Assembly (NCBI RefSeq): GCF_021726475.1
Contig: NZ_JAKJRU010000005.1
Coordinates: 248,001-312,000 of the forward strand
Direction of reading: 5' to 3'
Length of the DNA stretch: 64,000 bases
Origin: Pseudomonas oligotrophica
GTDB taxonomy: Bacteria > Pseudomonadota > Gammaproteobacteria > Pseudomonadales > Pseudomonadaceae
The notes below the pieces were generated by a model. The model worked only from the letters and a program-made list of their open reading frames with translations. It was not told where the DNA came from and did no database searches. The stretch's first letter is position 1; each line of letters begins with the position of its first letter. The translations under genes and the position numbers were made by a program. Shown here piece after piece: positions 26,453-35,375 of this stretch.

Positions 26453-27973
26453 TCAGGTACGCAGGGCCTGGGCGATGGCACCGCTGCGTGGCCGCACGGC
26501 GCTGTACAGCTGCCAGAGCACGAAGGCCAGGGCCAGGCCGAGGAAGGTCGCCGCGATGGGGTTGCTGACGAAGGCGGCGAAGTTGCCATCGGACAGCATC
26601 AGGCCGCGGCGCAGGTTGGTTTCGGCCATCGGCCCGAGGATGAAGCCGATGATGAAGGGCGCGACCGGCATGCCCGCCTTGACGAAACCGTAGCCGAGCA
26701 GCCCGAACAGCAGGATCGACCAGACGTCGAACAGCCGGCTGGAGAGGCCGAACGCGCCGACCACGCAGAGCACCAGGATGATCGGCAGGAGGATGTGCTT
26801 GGGCACGTCGAGCAGCTTGATGAACAGGCGCAGGCCGTAGAACTCCATGAACAGCATCATCACCGAGGCCACCAGCAGCGCGGCGAAGATGGTGTAGACC
26901 AGCGGGCCCTGGCTGACGAACAGCAGCGGGCCGGGCTGGATGCCGTGGATCAGGAAGCCGCCGAGCAGGATCGCGGTGGTGGTGTCGCCGGGAATGCCCA
27001 GAGTCATCAGCGGCATCATGGCGCCGCCGATGCCGGCGTTGTTCGCCGTCTCGCTGGCGACCACGCCGCCGATGTTGCCCTTGCCGTAGGTTTCCGGCTG
27101 CTTGGCGCGCTTCTTCGCGACGATGTAGGAGAGCAGGTTGGAGGTGCCGGCGCCGATGCCCGGCAGGATGCCCACCGCCAGGCCGATCAGGCCCGAGCGG
27201 CTGGCGTTGGGCAGTTCCTGGCGGAACTCCCTGAGCGAGAAGCCGAAGCCCTTGATGTGCTTCATGCTCACCGAGCCGGCCTTGCTGCGCGCGGCGTGCC
27301 GCCCGGTTTCGGCGAGCTTGATGACCTCGGCGACGGCGAACATGCCGATCATCACCGTGAGCATGGAGAAGCCGCCGTTCAGTTCGCTGAGGCCGAAGGT
27401 GAAGCGGCGCACCGCCTCCACCGGCGCGATGCCGACGGTGGACACGGCGATGCCGAGGGTGCCGGCGAACAGCCCCTTGACCATCGAGCCGGCCGACAGG
27501 GTGGCGATCAGCGTCAGGGAGAACACCGCGATGGCGAAGTATTCGTGCGGGCCGAAGCTCAGCGCCACCTTGGCCAGCTGCGGGGCGATGAACATCAGCG
27601 CGATGATGCTGAAGATGGTGCCGAGAAAGGAGAACACGATGCCAACGCCGAGCGCCTTCACGCCCAGGCCCTGCTCCATCAGCGGGCCGCCGTCGAACAC
27701 CGTGGCGATGGACGATGGTGTGCCGGGAATCTTCAGCAGGATCGCCGAGATCAGGCCGCCGGATGTGGCGCCGATGAACAGGGCGACCAGCAGCGACAGG
27801 CCGGCCTGCGGACCCATGGTGAAGGTCAGCGGCAGGCACAGGGCGACCGCCATGGTCGCGGACAGGCCGGGCACGGCGCCGAACACGATGCCGACGGCGA
27901 CGCCGAGGAACATCAGGATCAGGATGTTGAGCGAGAAGACGGCACCGAAGCCTTGCTGCAGTAATTCGAGCAT
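26453..27973 (-). CDS. tctA: Tripartite tricarboxylate-type transporter large permease TctA
   Basis: 506 residues with about 12 membrane helices. Family segments include GAVPGLSATMAVALCLPLTF, PGTPSSIATVFDGGPL and GIPGDTTTAILLGGFLIHGI. TctA translocates carboxylates delivered by TctC. It is the last gene of the minus-strand gudD-tctC-tctB-tctA operon, 10 bases after tctB, so the likely substrate is glucarate or galactarate rather than citrate. Confidence 0.95.
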   Translation of the reverse strand: MLELLQQGFGAVFSLNILILMFLGVAVGIVFGAVPGLSATMAVALCLPLTFTMGPQAGLSLLVALFIGATSGGLISAILLKIPGTPSSIATVFDGGPLMEQGLGVKALGVGIVFSFLGTIFSIIALMFIAPQLAKVALSFGPHEYFAIAVFSLTLIATLSAGSMVKGLFAGTLGIAVSTVGIAPVEAVRRFTFGLSELNGGFSMLTVMIGMFAVAEVIKLAETGRHAARSKAGSVSMKHIKGFGFSLREFRQELPNASRSGLIGLAVGILPGIGAGTSNLLSYIVAKKRAKQPETYGKGNIGGVVASETANNAGIGGAMMPLMTLGIPGDTTTAILLGGFLIHGIQPGPLLFVSQGPLVYTIFAALLVASVMMLFMEFYGLRLFIKLLDVPKHILLPIILVLCVVGAFGLSSRLFDVWSILLFGLLGYGFVKAGMPVAPFIIGFILGPMAETNLRRGLMLSDGNFAAFVSNPIAATFLGLALAFVLWQLYSAVRPRSGAIAQALRT

Positions 27974-27983
27974 GGTCGATTCC

Positions 27984-28469
27984 TCAGAGGAAATTCAGCA
28001 GGCCGGCGGGCAGCAACAGATCGAAGGCCTCGCGGAACAGCAGATAGATGACGATGGACGTGACCAGCGCGATGCCCGCATAGGGCAGGTGGCGGATCTT
28101 GCGATCCACCGGCGTCAGCACGATGAACTGCAGGTACAGGTAGAGCGTGGTCATGATGGGAAAGCCCACCGGTCCCAGCAGCACCACGTAGAGCAGGATC
28201 AGGCCGAGGGTCTTGAGCACCGTGGCGGGCTCGATCACGCTGGCCTTGGCGTCGTCCGCCTCGGTGGCCGGCGGCGGCGCGGCGCCACCGAAGGCGCTGG
28301 CCAGTTGCAGGACGCCGAACAGGCAGAGCAGGGCGGCCAGCAGGAAGGGCAGGGTGGCGGCGTCGATGCCCTCATGGCCGGGCAGGCGGTAGGCCAGCGC
28401 CAGGTAGGCGATACCGGCGCCGAGCATGGCCACGCCGATGGTCAGTTCTTTCTTGTTCGCAGTGGTCAT
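27984..28469 (-). CDS. tctB: Tripartite tricarboxylate-type transporter small permease TctB
   Basis: 161 residues with four membrane helices and the weakly conserved TctB pattern (AAALLCLFGVLQLASAF, then TLGLILLYVVLLGPVGFPI). It is the small membrane partner of TctA. Position between tctC and tctA confirms the assignment. Confidence 0.9.
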   Translation of the reverse strand: MTTANKKELTIGVAMLGAGIAYLALAYRLPGHEGIDAATLPFLLAALLCLFGVLQLASAFGGAAPPPATEADDAKASVIEPATVLKTLGLILLYVVLLGPVGFPIMTTLYLYLQFIVLTPVDRKIRHLPYAGIALVTSIVIYLLFREAFDLLLPAGLLNFL

Positions 28470-28536
28470 GGCAAACCTCCGTACGCGAAGAGAAGCGGCC
28501 AGCCGGCTCGTGCGGCCGGCTGGCGTTGCGTCGGGT

Positions 28537-29517
28537 TTATTTCTTGGCCTGACGCAGCTCGTCTCTGAACTGCATGAAGTCTTCGCGGGTCTTGGCCAGG
28601 ATCTGCTTGGCCTCGTCGGTGCCGTAGTAGGCCACCGGCTGCTTGAACTTCTTCAGGTCCTCGGCGTACTCGGGGATTTCGGTGATCTGCTTCATCACGT
28701 CGGCCATCTTCTTCACGATGGCCGGGTCGGTGCCCTTCGGGAAGGCCACGACGTAGGGCTTGTCCATGGTGATGTCCAGGCCCTGCTCCTTGAGCGTCGG
28801 CACGTCACCGAGCATGGCGTTGCGCTCGGTGTTGGGCTGGCCGAGGGCGACCATCTGCCCGCCGCTGACGTAGTCCTGCACCGAGCCGTAGGTGATCGCG
28901 CCCAGGTCCAGGCGACCGCCGAGCATGCCCACCACGCGGTCGGAGACGGTGCCGCCGTCGACCATCTTCAGCTTGGCGCCGGTGAGCTTCTCCAGCATCA
29001 GGCCCTGGATGTGCGAGAAGCTACCCATCTCGGTGCCATAGGTGATGCTGCCCGGCTTGGCCTTCGACTTGTCGATCAGGTCCTGCATGCTGGTCACGCC
29101 GGACTGCTTGGAGGCGACGAACACCGTGCTCTTGTCGACGCCGGCGATGCAGGACACGTCGAAGGTCTCGTAGCTGTCCTCGGTGAGGCCGGCAACCTCG
29201 TTGACGATCAGCTGGCCCGGGTGGGTGAAGAGGATGGTGTTGCCATCGGCCGCCGCGCCCTTGACCTGCTCGGCTGCAAGGGTGCCGCCGCCGCCGGCGA
29301 TGTTGGTCACCACCATGCTCTTGCCGGTGATCTGGTTGAAGTACTTGGCCATGGTGCGGGCATTGAAGTCGGTGTCGCCACCAGGGTTGGCGATCACCAC
29401 CACCTGCACGGGGCGGGTCGGCCATTTCACCTCGGCGGCCATCGTGGTGGTTGCAGCGGCGAGACCGGCGATGCCGACGAGGGCGGAAAGGAGGGAGGCG
29501 CGGAATATTGTTTTCAT
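28537..29517 (-). CDS. tctC: Tripartite tricarboxylate-type transporter substrate-binding protein TctC
   Basis: 326 residues with a signal peptide (about 1-28, AATTTMAAE). The Bug-family fold shows WPTRPVQVVVIANPGGDTDF and NIAGGGGTLAAEQV near the N-terminus and GSFSHIQGLMLEKL in the middle. It binds a carboxylic acid in the periplasm. It follows gudD by 29 bases, so an aldarate is the likely ligand. Start ATG 29517; the frame remains open far upstream inside gudD, but that part is not this protein. Confidence 0.93.
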   Translation of the reverse strand: MKTIFRASLLSALVGIAGLAAATTTMAAEVKWPTRPVQVVVIANPGGDTDFNARTMAKYFNQITGKSMVVTNIAGGGGTLAAEQVKGAAADGNTILFTHPGQLIVNEVAGLTEDSYETFDVSCIAGVDKSTVFVASKQSGVTSMQDLIDKSKAKPGSITYGTEMGSFSHIQGLMLEKLTGAKLKMVDGGTVSDRVVGMLGGRLDLGAITYGSVQDYVSGGQMVALGQPNTERNAMLGDVPTLKEQGLDITMDKPYVVAFPKGTDPAIVKKMADVMKQITEIPEYAEDLKKFKQPVAYYGTDEAKQILAKTREDFMQFRDELRQAKK

Positions 29518-29546
29518 TGGAGTTCTCCGGTTTGGGGCTTGCGGGT

Positions 29547-30938
29547 TCAGGTATTGCGGCCGAGGCTGGGTTTCTTCGGGTCGTAGGTCCAGCCAGGCAC
29601 CAGGTAGCGCATCGCCATGGCGTCGTCGCGGGCGCCGCTGGCGACCTGCTTGTACAACTCGTGGGCGGCCATGATCCGGTCCATGTCCGGCTCGATGCCC
29701 AGGCCCGGGCGCTCGGGCACGCGGACCTGGCCGCCGACGATCTGCAGTGGCTCGCGGGTCAGGCGCTCCTGGCCCTCCTGCCAGATCCAGTGGGTGTCGA
29801 TGGCGGTGATGCGCCCCGGTGCGGCAGCTGCGGCGTGGGTGAACATGGCCAGCGAGACATCGAAGTGGTTGTTCGAGTGCGAGCCCCAGGTCAGGCCGAA
29901 CTGCTCGCACATCTGTGCCAGGCGCACCGAGCCCTGCATGGTCCAGAAGTGCGGGTCGGCCAGCGGGATGTCCACCGATTCCAGGCGCAGCGAGTGGCCC
30001 ATCTGCCGCCAGTCGGTGGCGACCATGTTGGTGGCGGTGGGAATGCCGGTGGCGCGCTTGAACTCGGCCATGATCTCGCGGCCGGAATAGCCGTTTTCCG
30101 GGCCGCAGGGGTCCTCGGCGTAGGCCAGCAGGTGGCCCTGGCCCTTGCACAGGGCGATGGCTTCGTCCAGCGACCAGGCGCCGTTGGGGTCGAGGGTGAC
30201 GCGGGCATCGGGGAAGCGCGCCTTGATCGCGGCGATCGCCTGCATCTCCTCCGCGCCGCGCATCACGCCGCCCTTGAGCTTGAAGTCGGCGAAGCCGTAG
30301 CGCGCATGGGCGGCCTCGGCCAGACGGGCGATCGCATCAGGGGTCAGCGCCTGCTGATGGCGCAGGTGGTACCAATCCTCACCGGTGCTGGCCAGATAGG
30401 GCAGGTCGGTGCGCTGGCGATCGCCTATATAGAAGAGGTAGGCCAGCATCGGCACCGCGTCACGTTGCTGACCGCTGCCCAGCAGCTCGGCCACCGGCAC
30501 CTGCAGGTGCTGGCCGAGCAGATCGAGCAGCGCGGCCTCGACCGCGGTGATCACGTTGTCCAGGCGCAGGTTGATCTCGTGCGGCTGGCGCAGCACGGCG
30601 GCCTCGGCTTCGGAGGTCACCTCGTGGCGGGTCGCCGGCGGGGTGCCGGCGGCATTGCCGGCAATGGCATTCCGCAGACGGTTGAGTGTGCGGTTGTAGA
30701 GGCCGATCGGCTGGTCGATGACCAGCGGCCGGCAGCGCTCCAGTGCCTGGCGGATGCCTTCGCCACCGGGTACTTCGCCGATGCCGGTGTTGCCGGCATC
30801 GTCGGTGAGCAGTACCAGGTTGCGGGTGAAGTAGGGAGCGTGGGCACCGCATAGGTTGAGCAACATGCTGTCGTGGCCGGCCACCGGGATGACCTGCATG
30901 CTCTGGACGCGGGGCGTTGCAGCGGGTTGCTGGCTCAT
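29547..30938 (-). CDS. gudD: Glucarate dehydratase (copy 1)
   Basis: 463 residues, enolase superfamily, GudD group. Visible are the FKLKGGV lysine pair, metal ligands in [13 protein letters not shown] and [30 protein letters not shown], and the catalytic histidine in [15 protein letters not shown]. It dehydrates D-glucarate (or L-idarate) to 5-keto-4-deoxyglucarate. First annotated gene of the tctCBA operon. Its start ATG overlaps the stop of a 40-residue leader frame. Relative to copy 2 at 33913 it has an insert after residue 95. Confidence 0.95.
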   Translation of the reverse strand: MSQQPAATPRVQSMQVIPVAGHDSMLLNLCGAHAPYFTRNLVLLTDDAGNTGIGEVPGGEGIRQALERCRPLVIDQPIGLYNRTLNRLRNAIAGNAAGTPPATRHEVTSEAEAAVLRQPHEINLRLDNVITAVEAALLDLLGQHLQVPVAELLGSGQQRDAVPMLAYLFYIGDRQRTDLPYLASTGEDWYHLRHQQALTPDAIARLAEAAHARYGFADFKLKGGVMRGAEEMQAIAAIKARFPDARVTLDPNGAWSLDEAIALCKGQGHLLAYAEDPCGPENGYSGREIMAEFKRATGIPTATNMVATDWRQMGHSLRLESVDIPLADPHFWTMQGSVRLAQMCEQFGLTWGSHSNNHFDVSLAMFTHAAAAAPGRITAIDTHWIWQEGQERLTREPLQIVGGQVRVPERPGLGIEPDMDRIMAAHELYKQVASGARDDAMAMRYLVPGWTYDPKKPSLGRNT

Positions 30939-31057
30939 CGCGCCTGGCCTCCGTTGCCGGCAGCCAGGTTCGGCGCGTCGAAGGGCCGGGCTGCGCGGCA
31001 GCCGTGGGCATCATCGGCAGCCGGCGGCTGCGCAGGGGTCGGGCGGTAGCGGAACAT
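30935..31057 (-). CDS. Possible 40-residue leader protein coupled to gudD
   Basis: ATG 31057 begins [12 protein letters not shown]; the 40-codon frame ends in TGA at 30937-30935, overlapping gudD ATG 30938-30936 as ATGA. GCGAGG precedes it at a workable distance, and AACAACAA (31073-31080) lies just before that, as in the dctP leader. It fills most of the space between the predicted transcript start (about 31106) and gudD. The product is Pro/Ala-rich with one cysteine and no recognised domain. It could be a real small protein, a leader whose translation controls gudD, or chance. Confidence 0.45.
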   Translation of the reverse strand: MFRYRPTPAQPPAADDAHGCRAARPFDAPNLAAGNGGQAR

Positions 31058-31072
31058 GTCCGGGGCCTCGCT

Positions 31073-31080
31073 TTGTTGTT
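31073..31080 (-). promoter_or_regulatory. CA motif in the gudD leader
   Basis: The mRNA reads AACAACAA, 16 bases before ATG 31057 of the leader frame and directly 5' of its ribosome site. Confidence 0.5.
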
Positions 31081-31090
31081 GTGGTTATAG

Positions 31091-31103
31091 GTCGTCGTAC
31101 GAC
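31091..31103. promoter_or_regulatory. Operator site D at gudD
   Basis: GTCGTCGTACGAC matches GTYGTNNNAYRAC. On the minus strand it starts nine bases after the gudD -10 element, at about +3. Confidence 0.72.
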
Positions 31104-31112
31104 ATTGGCGAT

Positions 31113-31141
31113 TTTTTACAGCCCGACTCGGCAGCTGTCAA
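31113..31141 (-). promoter_or_regulatory. Sigma-70 promoter of the gudD-tct operon
   Basis: TTGACA (31141-31136), 17-base spacer, TAAAAA (31118-31113) on the minus strand; operator D follows after nine bases, the same geometry as at udh. Confidence 0.65.
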
Positions 31142-31307
31142 ACGAAATCGTCATCGTCATTCAGGACCGCAGGCGGCCGCCTGCCGAGCCGATCCGGCGG
31201 GCGCACACAGTTAATGCGCGCAACCGGTCGAGTGGAGCGGAGCAAGCTTTCATTCAGCTTTCAGGACGCGGAAAAATCGCAGCGAAAAAACGGTTGGACT
31301 ATTCGTA

Positions 31308-31320
31308 GTTGTACGATAAC
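31308..31320. promoter_or_regulatory. Operator site E at kdgD
   Basis: GTTGTACGATAAC matches the consensus with R=A at position 11. It lies 56 bases before kdgD ATG 31377 and overlaps the place where a -10 element would follow TTGGAC (31294-31299). Confidence 0.65.
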
Positions 31321-31376
31321 GTATCTCAAGGCTGATGCCCGCGATCCTCCTCAACACCTACCCAGGATGTCGAATA

Positions 31377-32288
31377 ATGAATCCACAAGAATTGAAGGCC
31401 ATCCTTTCCTCCGGCCTGCTGTCGTTCCCGGTCACCGATTTCAACGCGCAGGGTGATTTCGACCGCGCCGGCTACGTCAAGCGCCTGGAGTGGCTCGGGC
31501 CGTACGGCGCCTCGGCGCTGTTCGCCGCCGGTGGCACTGGCGAGTTCTTCTCGCTGGAGCCGCGCGAGTACAGCGAGATCATCAAGACCGCCGTCGATAC
31601 CTGCGATGGCACGGTGCCGATCCTCGCCGGCGTCGGCGGGCCGACCCGCCTGGCCATCCAGATGGCCCAGGAGGCCGAGCGCCTGGGGGCCAAGGGCCTG
31701 CTGCTGCTGCCGCACTACCTCACCGAAGCCAGCCAGGAGGGCGTTGCCCGGCACGTCGAGGAGGTCTGCAAGTCGGTGAACATCGGCGTGGTGGTCTACA
31801 ACCGCAACGTCTGCCGCCTGACCGCGCCGCTGCTCGAACGGCTCGCCGAGCGCTGCCCGAACCTGATCGGCTACAAGGACGGCCTGGGCGACCTCGAGCT
31901 GATGGTGTCGATCCGTCGCCGCCTCGGCGACCGTTTCAGCTACCTCGGCGGCCTGCCGACCGCGGAAGTCTATGCCGCGGCCTACAAGGCACTGGGCGTG
32001 CCGGTGTATTCCTCGGCGGTGTTCAACTTCATTCCGAAGACCGCCATGGATTTCTACAAGGCCATCGCCCGTGACGATCATGAGACCGTCGGCAAGCTGA
32101 TCGATGACTTCTTCCTGCCGTACCTGGACATCCGCAACCGCTGCAAGGGCTATGCGGTCAGCATCGTCAAGGCCGGCGCCCGCATCGCCGGTCACGACGC
32201 CGGCCCGGTGCGCGCGCCGCTGACCGAGCTCAAGCCCGACGAGTACGAGCGCCTGGCGGTGCTGATCGAGGCCCAGGGCGCGCAGTAA
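31377..32288 (+). CDS. kdgD: 5-dehydro-4-deoxyglucarate dehydratase
   Basis: 303 residues, DHDPS/NAL-type TIM barrel. [19 protein letters not shown] near residue 50 is the phosphate/acid loop, the tyrosine is in VVVYNRN, and the Schiff-base lysine is in [11 protein letters not shown] near residue 170. It dehydrates and decarboxylates 5-keto-4-deoxyglucarate to 2-oxoglutarate semialdehyde. It heads the plus-strand operon kdgD-KGSADH-gudD2-garD-FAD oxidase-hydroxyacid dehydrogenase. Confidence 0.96.
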   Translation: MNPQELKAILSSGLLSFPVTDFNAQGDFDRAGYVKRLEWLGPYGASALFAAGGTGEFFSLEPREYSEIIKTAVDTCDGTVPILAGVGGPTRLAIQMAQEAERLGAKGLLLLPHYLTEASQEGVARHVEEVCKSVNIGVVVYNRNVCRLTAPLLERLAERCPNLIGYKDGLGDLELMVSIRRRLGDRFSYLGGLPTAEVYAAAYKALGVPVYSSAVFNFIPKTAMDFYKAIARDDHETVGKLIDDFFLPYLDIRNRCKGYAVSIVKAGARIAGHDAGPVRAPLTELKPDEYERLAVLIEAQGAQ

Positions 32289-32382
32289 GCGCATGGGGGC
32301 CGCGGCCGTCCATACCGCGGCGCCCGCCATTCGCCGTCATCGGTGCGCATGGCGCACCCTACGACCCGTGACAGGAGAGACC

Positions 32383-33819
32383 ATGAGCAAGCGCTACGAC
32401 AACTACATCGACGGCCAGTGGGTCGCCTCGGATCGCTACCAGGCCAACGTCAACCCCTCCGACCTGTCGGACTTGATCGGCGAATACGCCCAGGCCGATG
32501 CCGCCCAGGTCGAGCAGGCCATCGCCGCCGCCCGCCGCGCCTTCCCGGCCTGGGCCAGCTTCGGCATCCAGGCGCGCGCCGATGCGCTGGAAAAGGTCGG
32601 CCTGGAAATCCTCGCCCGCCGCGAAGAGCTCGGCACGCTGCTGGCCCGCGAGGAGGGCAAGACCCTGCCGGAAGCCATCGGCGAAGTCGCCCGTGCCGGC
32701 AATATCTTCAAGTTCTTCGCCGGCGAGTGCCTGCGCCAGGCTGGCGAGACGCTGCAGTCGGTGCGCCCCGGAGTCGGCGTCGAGGTCACCCGCGAACCGC
32801 TGGGCGTGATCGGCCTGATCACCCCCTGGAACTTCCCCATCGCCATCCCCGCCTGGAAGATCGCTCCGGCGCTGGCCTTCGGCAACTGCGTGGTGATCAA
32901 ACCGGCCGATCTGGTACCGGGCTGCGCCTGGGCCATCGCCGAGATCATCTCCCGGGCGGGCTTCCCGGCCGGCGTGTTCAATCTGGTGATGGGCCGCGGT
33001 CGTGAAGTCGGTGAGGCCATCGTCAATGCCAAGGATGTCGACGCCGTGAGCTTCACCGGTTCGGTTGGTGTCGGTCGCGGTATCGCCCAGGCCTGCGTGG
33101 CGCGAGGCGCCAAGGTGCAGCTGGAAATGGGCGGCAAGAACCCGCAGATCGTGCTGGACGATGCCGACCTCAACGTTGCCGTCGAGCTGTGCACCCAGAG
33201 CGCGTTTTATTCGACCGGCCAGCGCTGTACGGCGTCGAGCCGCATCATCGTCACCGAAGGCATCTACGACCGCTTCGTCGAGGCGATGGTCGAGCGTATC
33301 AAGAAGATCAAGGTCGGCCCGGCGCTGGAGCAGGGCGTCGACGTCGGCCCCGTGGTGTCCGAGGCGCAGCTGGAGCAGGACCTGCGCTACATCGAGATCG
33401 GCAAGCAGGAGGGCGCGCGCCTGGCCTGCGGCGGCGAGCGGGTCAAATGTGGCACCGAGGGCTACTTCCTGGCGCCGACGCTGTTCGTCGACAGCAACCC
33501 GAGCATGCGCATCAGCCGCGAGGAAATCTTCGGCCCGGTGGCCAACGTGGTGAAGGTCAAGGATTACGACGAGGCGCTGGCCATGGCCAACGACACCGAG
33601 TTCGGCCTGTCCGCCGGTATCTGCACCACCTCGCTGAAATACGCCAACCACTTCAAGCGCCACGCCCAGGCCGGCATGGTGATGATCAACCTGCCCACCG
33701 CCGGGGTGGATTACCACGTGCCGTTCGGCGGTCGCAAAGGCTCGTCCTATGGCCCGCGCGAACAGGGTCGCTACGCCCAGGAGTTCTACACCACGGTGAA
33801 GACCACCTACATCGGCTGA
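32383..33819 (+). CDS. 2-oxoglutarate semialdehyde dehydrogenase
   Basis: 478-residue aldehyde dehydrogenase. FITPWNFPIAIP-type motif LITPWNFPIAIPAWKIAPAL, NAD loop FTGSVGVGRGIAQ, general-base glutamate in LEMGGKNP and catalytic Cys282 in TGQRCTASSR are all present. It oxidises 2-oxoglutarate semialdehyde from KdgD to 2-oxoglutarate. AGGAGAG precedes ATG 32383. A small hairpin (GCCGGCC gaaa GGTCCGGC) follows the stop, before gudD2. Confidence 0.94.
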   Translation: MSKRYDNYIDGQWVASDRYQANVNPSDLSDLIGEYAQADAAQVEQAIAAARRAFPAWASFGIQARADALEKVGLEILARREELGTLLAREEGKTLPEAIGEVARAGNIFKFFAGECLRQAGETLQSVRPGVGVEVTREPLGVIGLITPWNFPIAIPAWKIAPALAFGNCVVIKPADLVPGCAWAIAEIISRAGFPAGVFNLVMGRGREVGEAIVNAKDVDAVSFTGSVGVGRGIAQACVARGAKVQLEMGGKNPQIVLDDADLNVAVELCTQSAFYSTGQRCTASSRIIVTEGIYDRFVEAMVERIKKIKVGPALEQGVDVGPVVSEAQLEQDLRYIEIGKQEGARLACGGERVKCGTEGYFLAPTLFVDSNPSMRISREEIFGPVANVVKVKDYDEALAMANDTEFGLSAGICTTSLKYANHFKRHAQAGMVMINLPTAGVDYHVPFGGRKGSSYGPREQGRYAQEFYTTVKTTYIG

Positions 33820-33891
33820 TGTTGAAAGCCGGCCGAAAGGTCCGGCAGCAAGACTGCGTCACGGCGCCCCCGGTGGGCGTCGCATCCCCAC

Positions 33892-33899
33892 AAGAACAA
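33892..33899 (+). promoter_or_regulatory. CA motif before gudD copy 2
   Basis: AAGAACAA (AAnAAnAA) sits directly before AGAGGG, the ribosome site of the gene starting at 33913. Confidence 0.4.
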
Positions 33900-33912
33900 C
33901 AGAGGGACACCC

Positions 33913-35253
33913 ATGACCACCGCCATGTCGGGCACGCCCCGCATCACCGAACTCACCGTCGTGCCCGTCGCCGGGCAGGACAGCATGCTGATGAACCTCA
34001 GCGGCGCCCATGGGCCCTGGTTCACCCGCAACATCCTCATCCTCAAGGACAGCGCCGGCCACGTCGGCGTCGGCGAAGTGCCGGGCGGCGAAGCCATCCG
34101 CCAGACCCTCGACGATGCCCGCGCCCTGCTGGTCGGCGAACCGATCGGCCAGTACAACGCGCTGCTCGGCAAGGTGCGCCGCGCCTTCGCCGACCGTGAC
34201 GCCGGCGGCCGCGGCCTGCAGACCTTCGACCTGCGCATCGCCATTCACGCCGTCACCGCGCTGGAGTCGGCGCTGCTCGACCTGCTCGGCCAGCACCTCG
34301 AGGTGCCGGTCGCCGCCCTGCTCGGCGAAGGCCAGCAGCGTGACGAAGTGGAAATGCTTGGCTACTTGTTCTTCGTCGGCGATCGCAACAGGACCGACCT
34401 CGGCTACCGCGACGAATCCAACTCCGACGACGCCTGGTTTCGCGTGCGCAACGAGGAGGCCATGACACCGGAGCGCATCGTCCGCCAGGCCGAGGCGGCC
34501 TACGAGCGCTACGGCTTCAAGGACTTCAAGCTCAAGGGCGGCGTGCTGCGCGGCGAAGAGGAAGTCGAGGCGATCCGCGCCCTGGCCCAGCGCTTCCCCG
34601 ACGCCCGCGTGACCCTGGACCCCAACGGCGCCTGGTCGTTGGACGAAGCCATCGGCCTGTGTCGCGACCTGCATGGCGTGCTGGCCTATGCCGAAGACCC
34701 CTGCGGTGCCGAGAACGGCTATTCCGGTCGTGAAGTGATGGCCGAGTTCCGCCGCGCCACCGGCCTGCCCACCGCGACCAACATGATCGCCACCGACTGG
34801 CGACAGATGAGTCACGCGGTGTGCCTGCACTCGGTGGATATCCCGCTGGCCGACCCGCACTTCTGGACCATGGCCGGCTCGGTGCGCGTGGCGCAGATGT
34901 GCGCCGACTTCGGCCTGACCTGGGGCTCGCACTCGAACAACCACTTCGACATCTCCCTGGCGATGTTCACCCACGTGGCGGCCGCCGCGCCGGGTCGCGT
35001 CACCGCCATCGACACCCACTGGATCTGGCAGGACGGCCAGCACCTGACCCGTGAGCCGCTGAAGATCGTCGGCGGCAAGGTCGCGGTGCCGCAGAAGCCG
35101 GGGCTGGGCGTCGAGCTGGACTGGGATGCCCTGGAGCAGGCGCATGCCCACTACCAGGAGAAAGGGCTGGGTGCCCGCGATGACGCCATCGCCATGCAGT
35201 ACCTGATCCCCAACTGGACCTTCAACAACAAGAAGCCGTGCATGGTGCGCTGA
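33913..35253 (+). CDS. gudD: Glucarate dehydratase (copy 2)
   Basis: 446 residues, same group as the protein at 29547, with [49 protein letters not shown] and [15 protein letters not shown] intact. Both copies should be active, so this is not a decayed duplicate. It lies in the kdgD operon, 93 bases after the semialdehyde dehydrogenase. The two copies are on opposite strands in operons with different transport and enzyme partners and could respond to different conditions or acids (for example glucarate versus L-idarate). Confidence 0.94.
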   Translation: MTTAMSGTPRITELTVVPVAGQDSMLMNLSGAHGPWFTRNILILKDSAGHVGVGEVPGGEAIRQTLDDARALLVGEPIGQYNALLGKVRRAFADRDAGGRGLQTFDLRIAIHAVTALESALLDLLGQHLEVPVAALLGEGQQRDEVEMLGYLFFVGDRNRTDLGYRDESNSDDAWFRVRNEEAMTPERIVRQAEAAYERYGFKDFKLKGGVLRGEEEVEAIRALAQRFPDARVTLDPNGAWSLDEAIGLCRDLHGVLAYAEDPCGAENGYSGREVMAEFRRATGLPTATNMIATDWRQMSHAVCLHSVDIPLADPHFWTMAGSVRVAQMCADFGLTWGSHSNNHFDISLAMFTHVAAAAPGRVTAIDTHWIWQDGQHLTREPLKIVGGKVAVPQKPGLGVELDWDALEQAHAHYQEKGLGARDDAIAMQYLIPNWTFNNKKPCMVR

Positions 35254-35279
35254 GGCGCGCTCGCCAGGCGGGCTCCGGT

Positions 35280-35297
35280 GGACGGCTTCGGCCGTCC
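35280..35297 (+). promoter_or_regulatory. UUCG-tetraloop hairpin between gudD2 and garD
   Basis: GGACGGC, TTCG, GCCGTCC form a 7-bp perfect stem with the very stable UUCG loop, 27 bases after gudD2. No T-run follows, so it more likely protects or separates mRNA segments than terminates. Confidence 0.45.
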
Positions 35298-35345
35298 GCC
35301 GTCCGAGGTCGGCCATGCATGGCATCCTCGGCGATCGCCGAACAG

Positions 35346-35353
35346 AACAATAA
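35346..35353 (+). promoter_or_regulatory. CA motif before garD
   Basis: AACAATAA (AAnAAnAA) lies 22 bases before ATG 35376 and about 12 bases before the CGGAG ribosome site. Confidence 0.4.
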
Positions 35354-35375
35354 CCGGACCCCAACCGGAGCAGAC

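Larger units (their letters stand above)
30939..31376. other. Divergent control region gudD / kdgD
   Basis: 438 bases carrying the 40-residue leader frame, the gudD promoter with operator D, and operator E 56 bases before kdgD. The stretch 31142-31290 between the two promoters shows no further structure that I can support. Confidence 0.65.
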
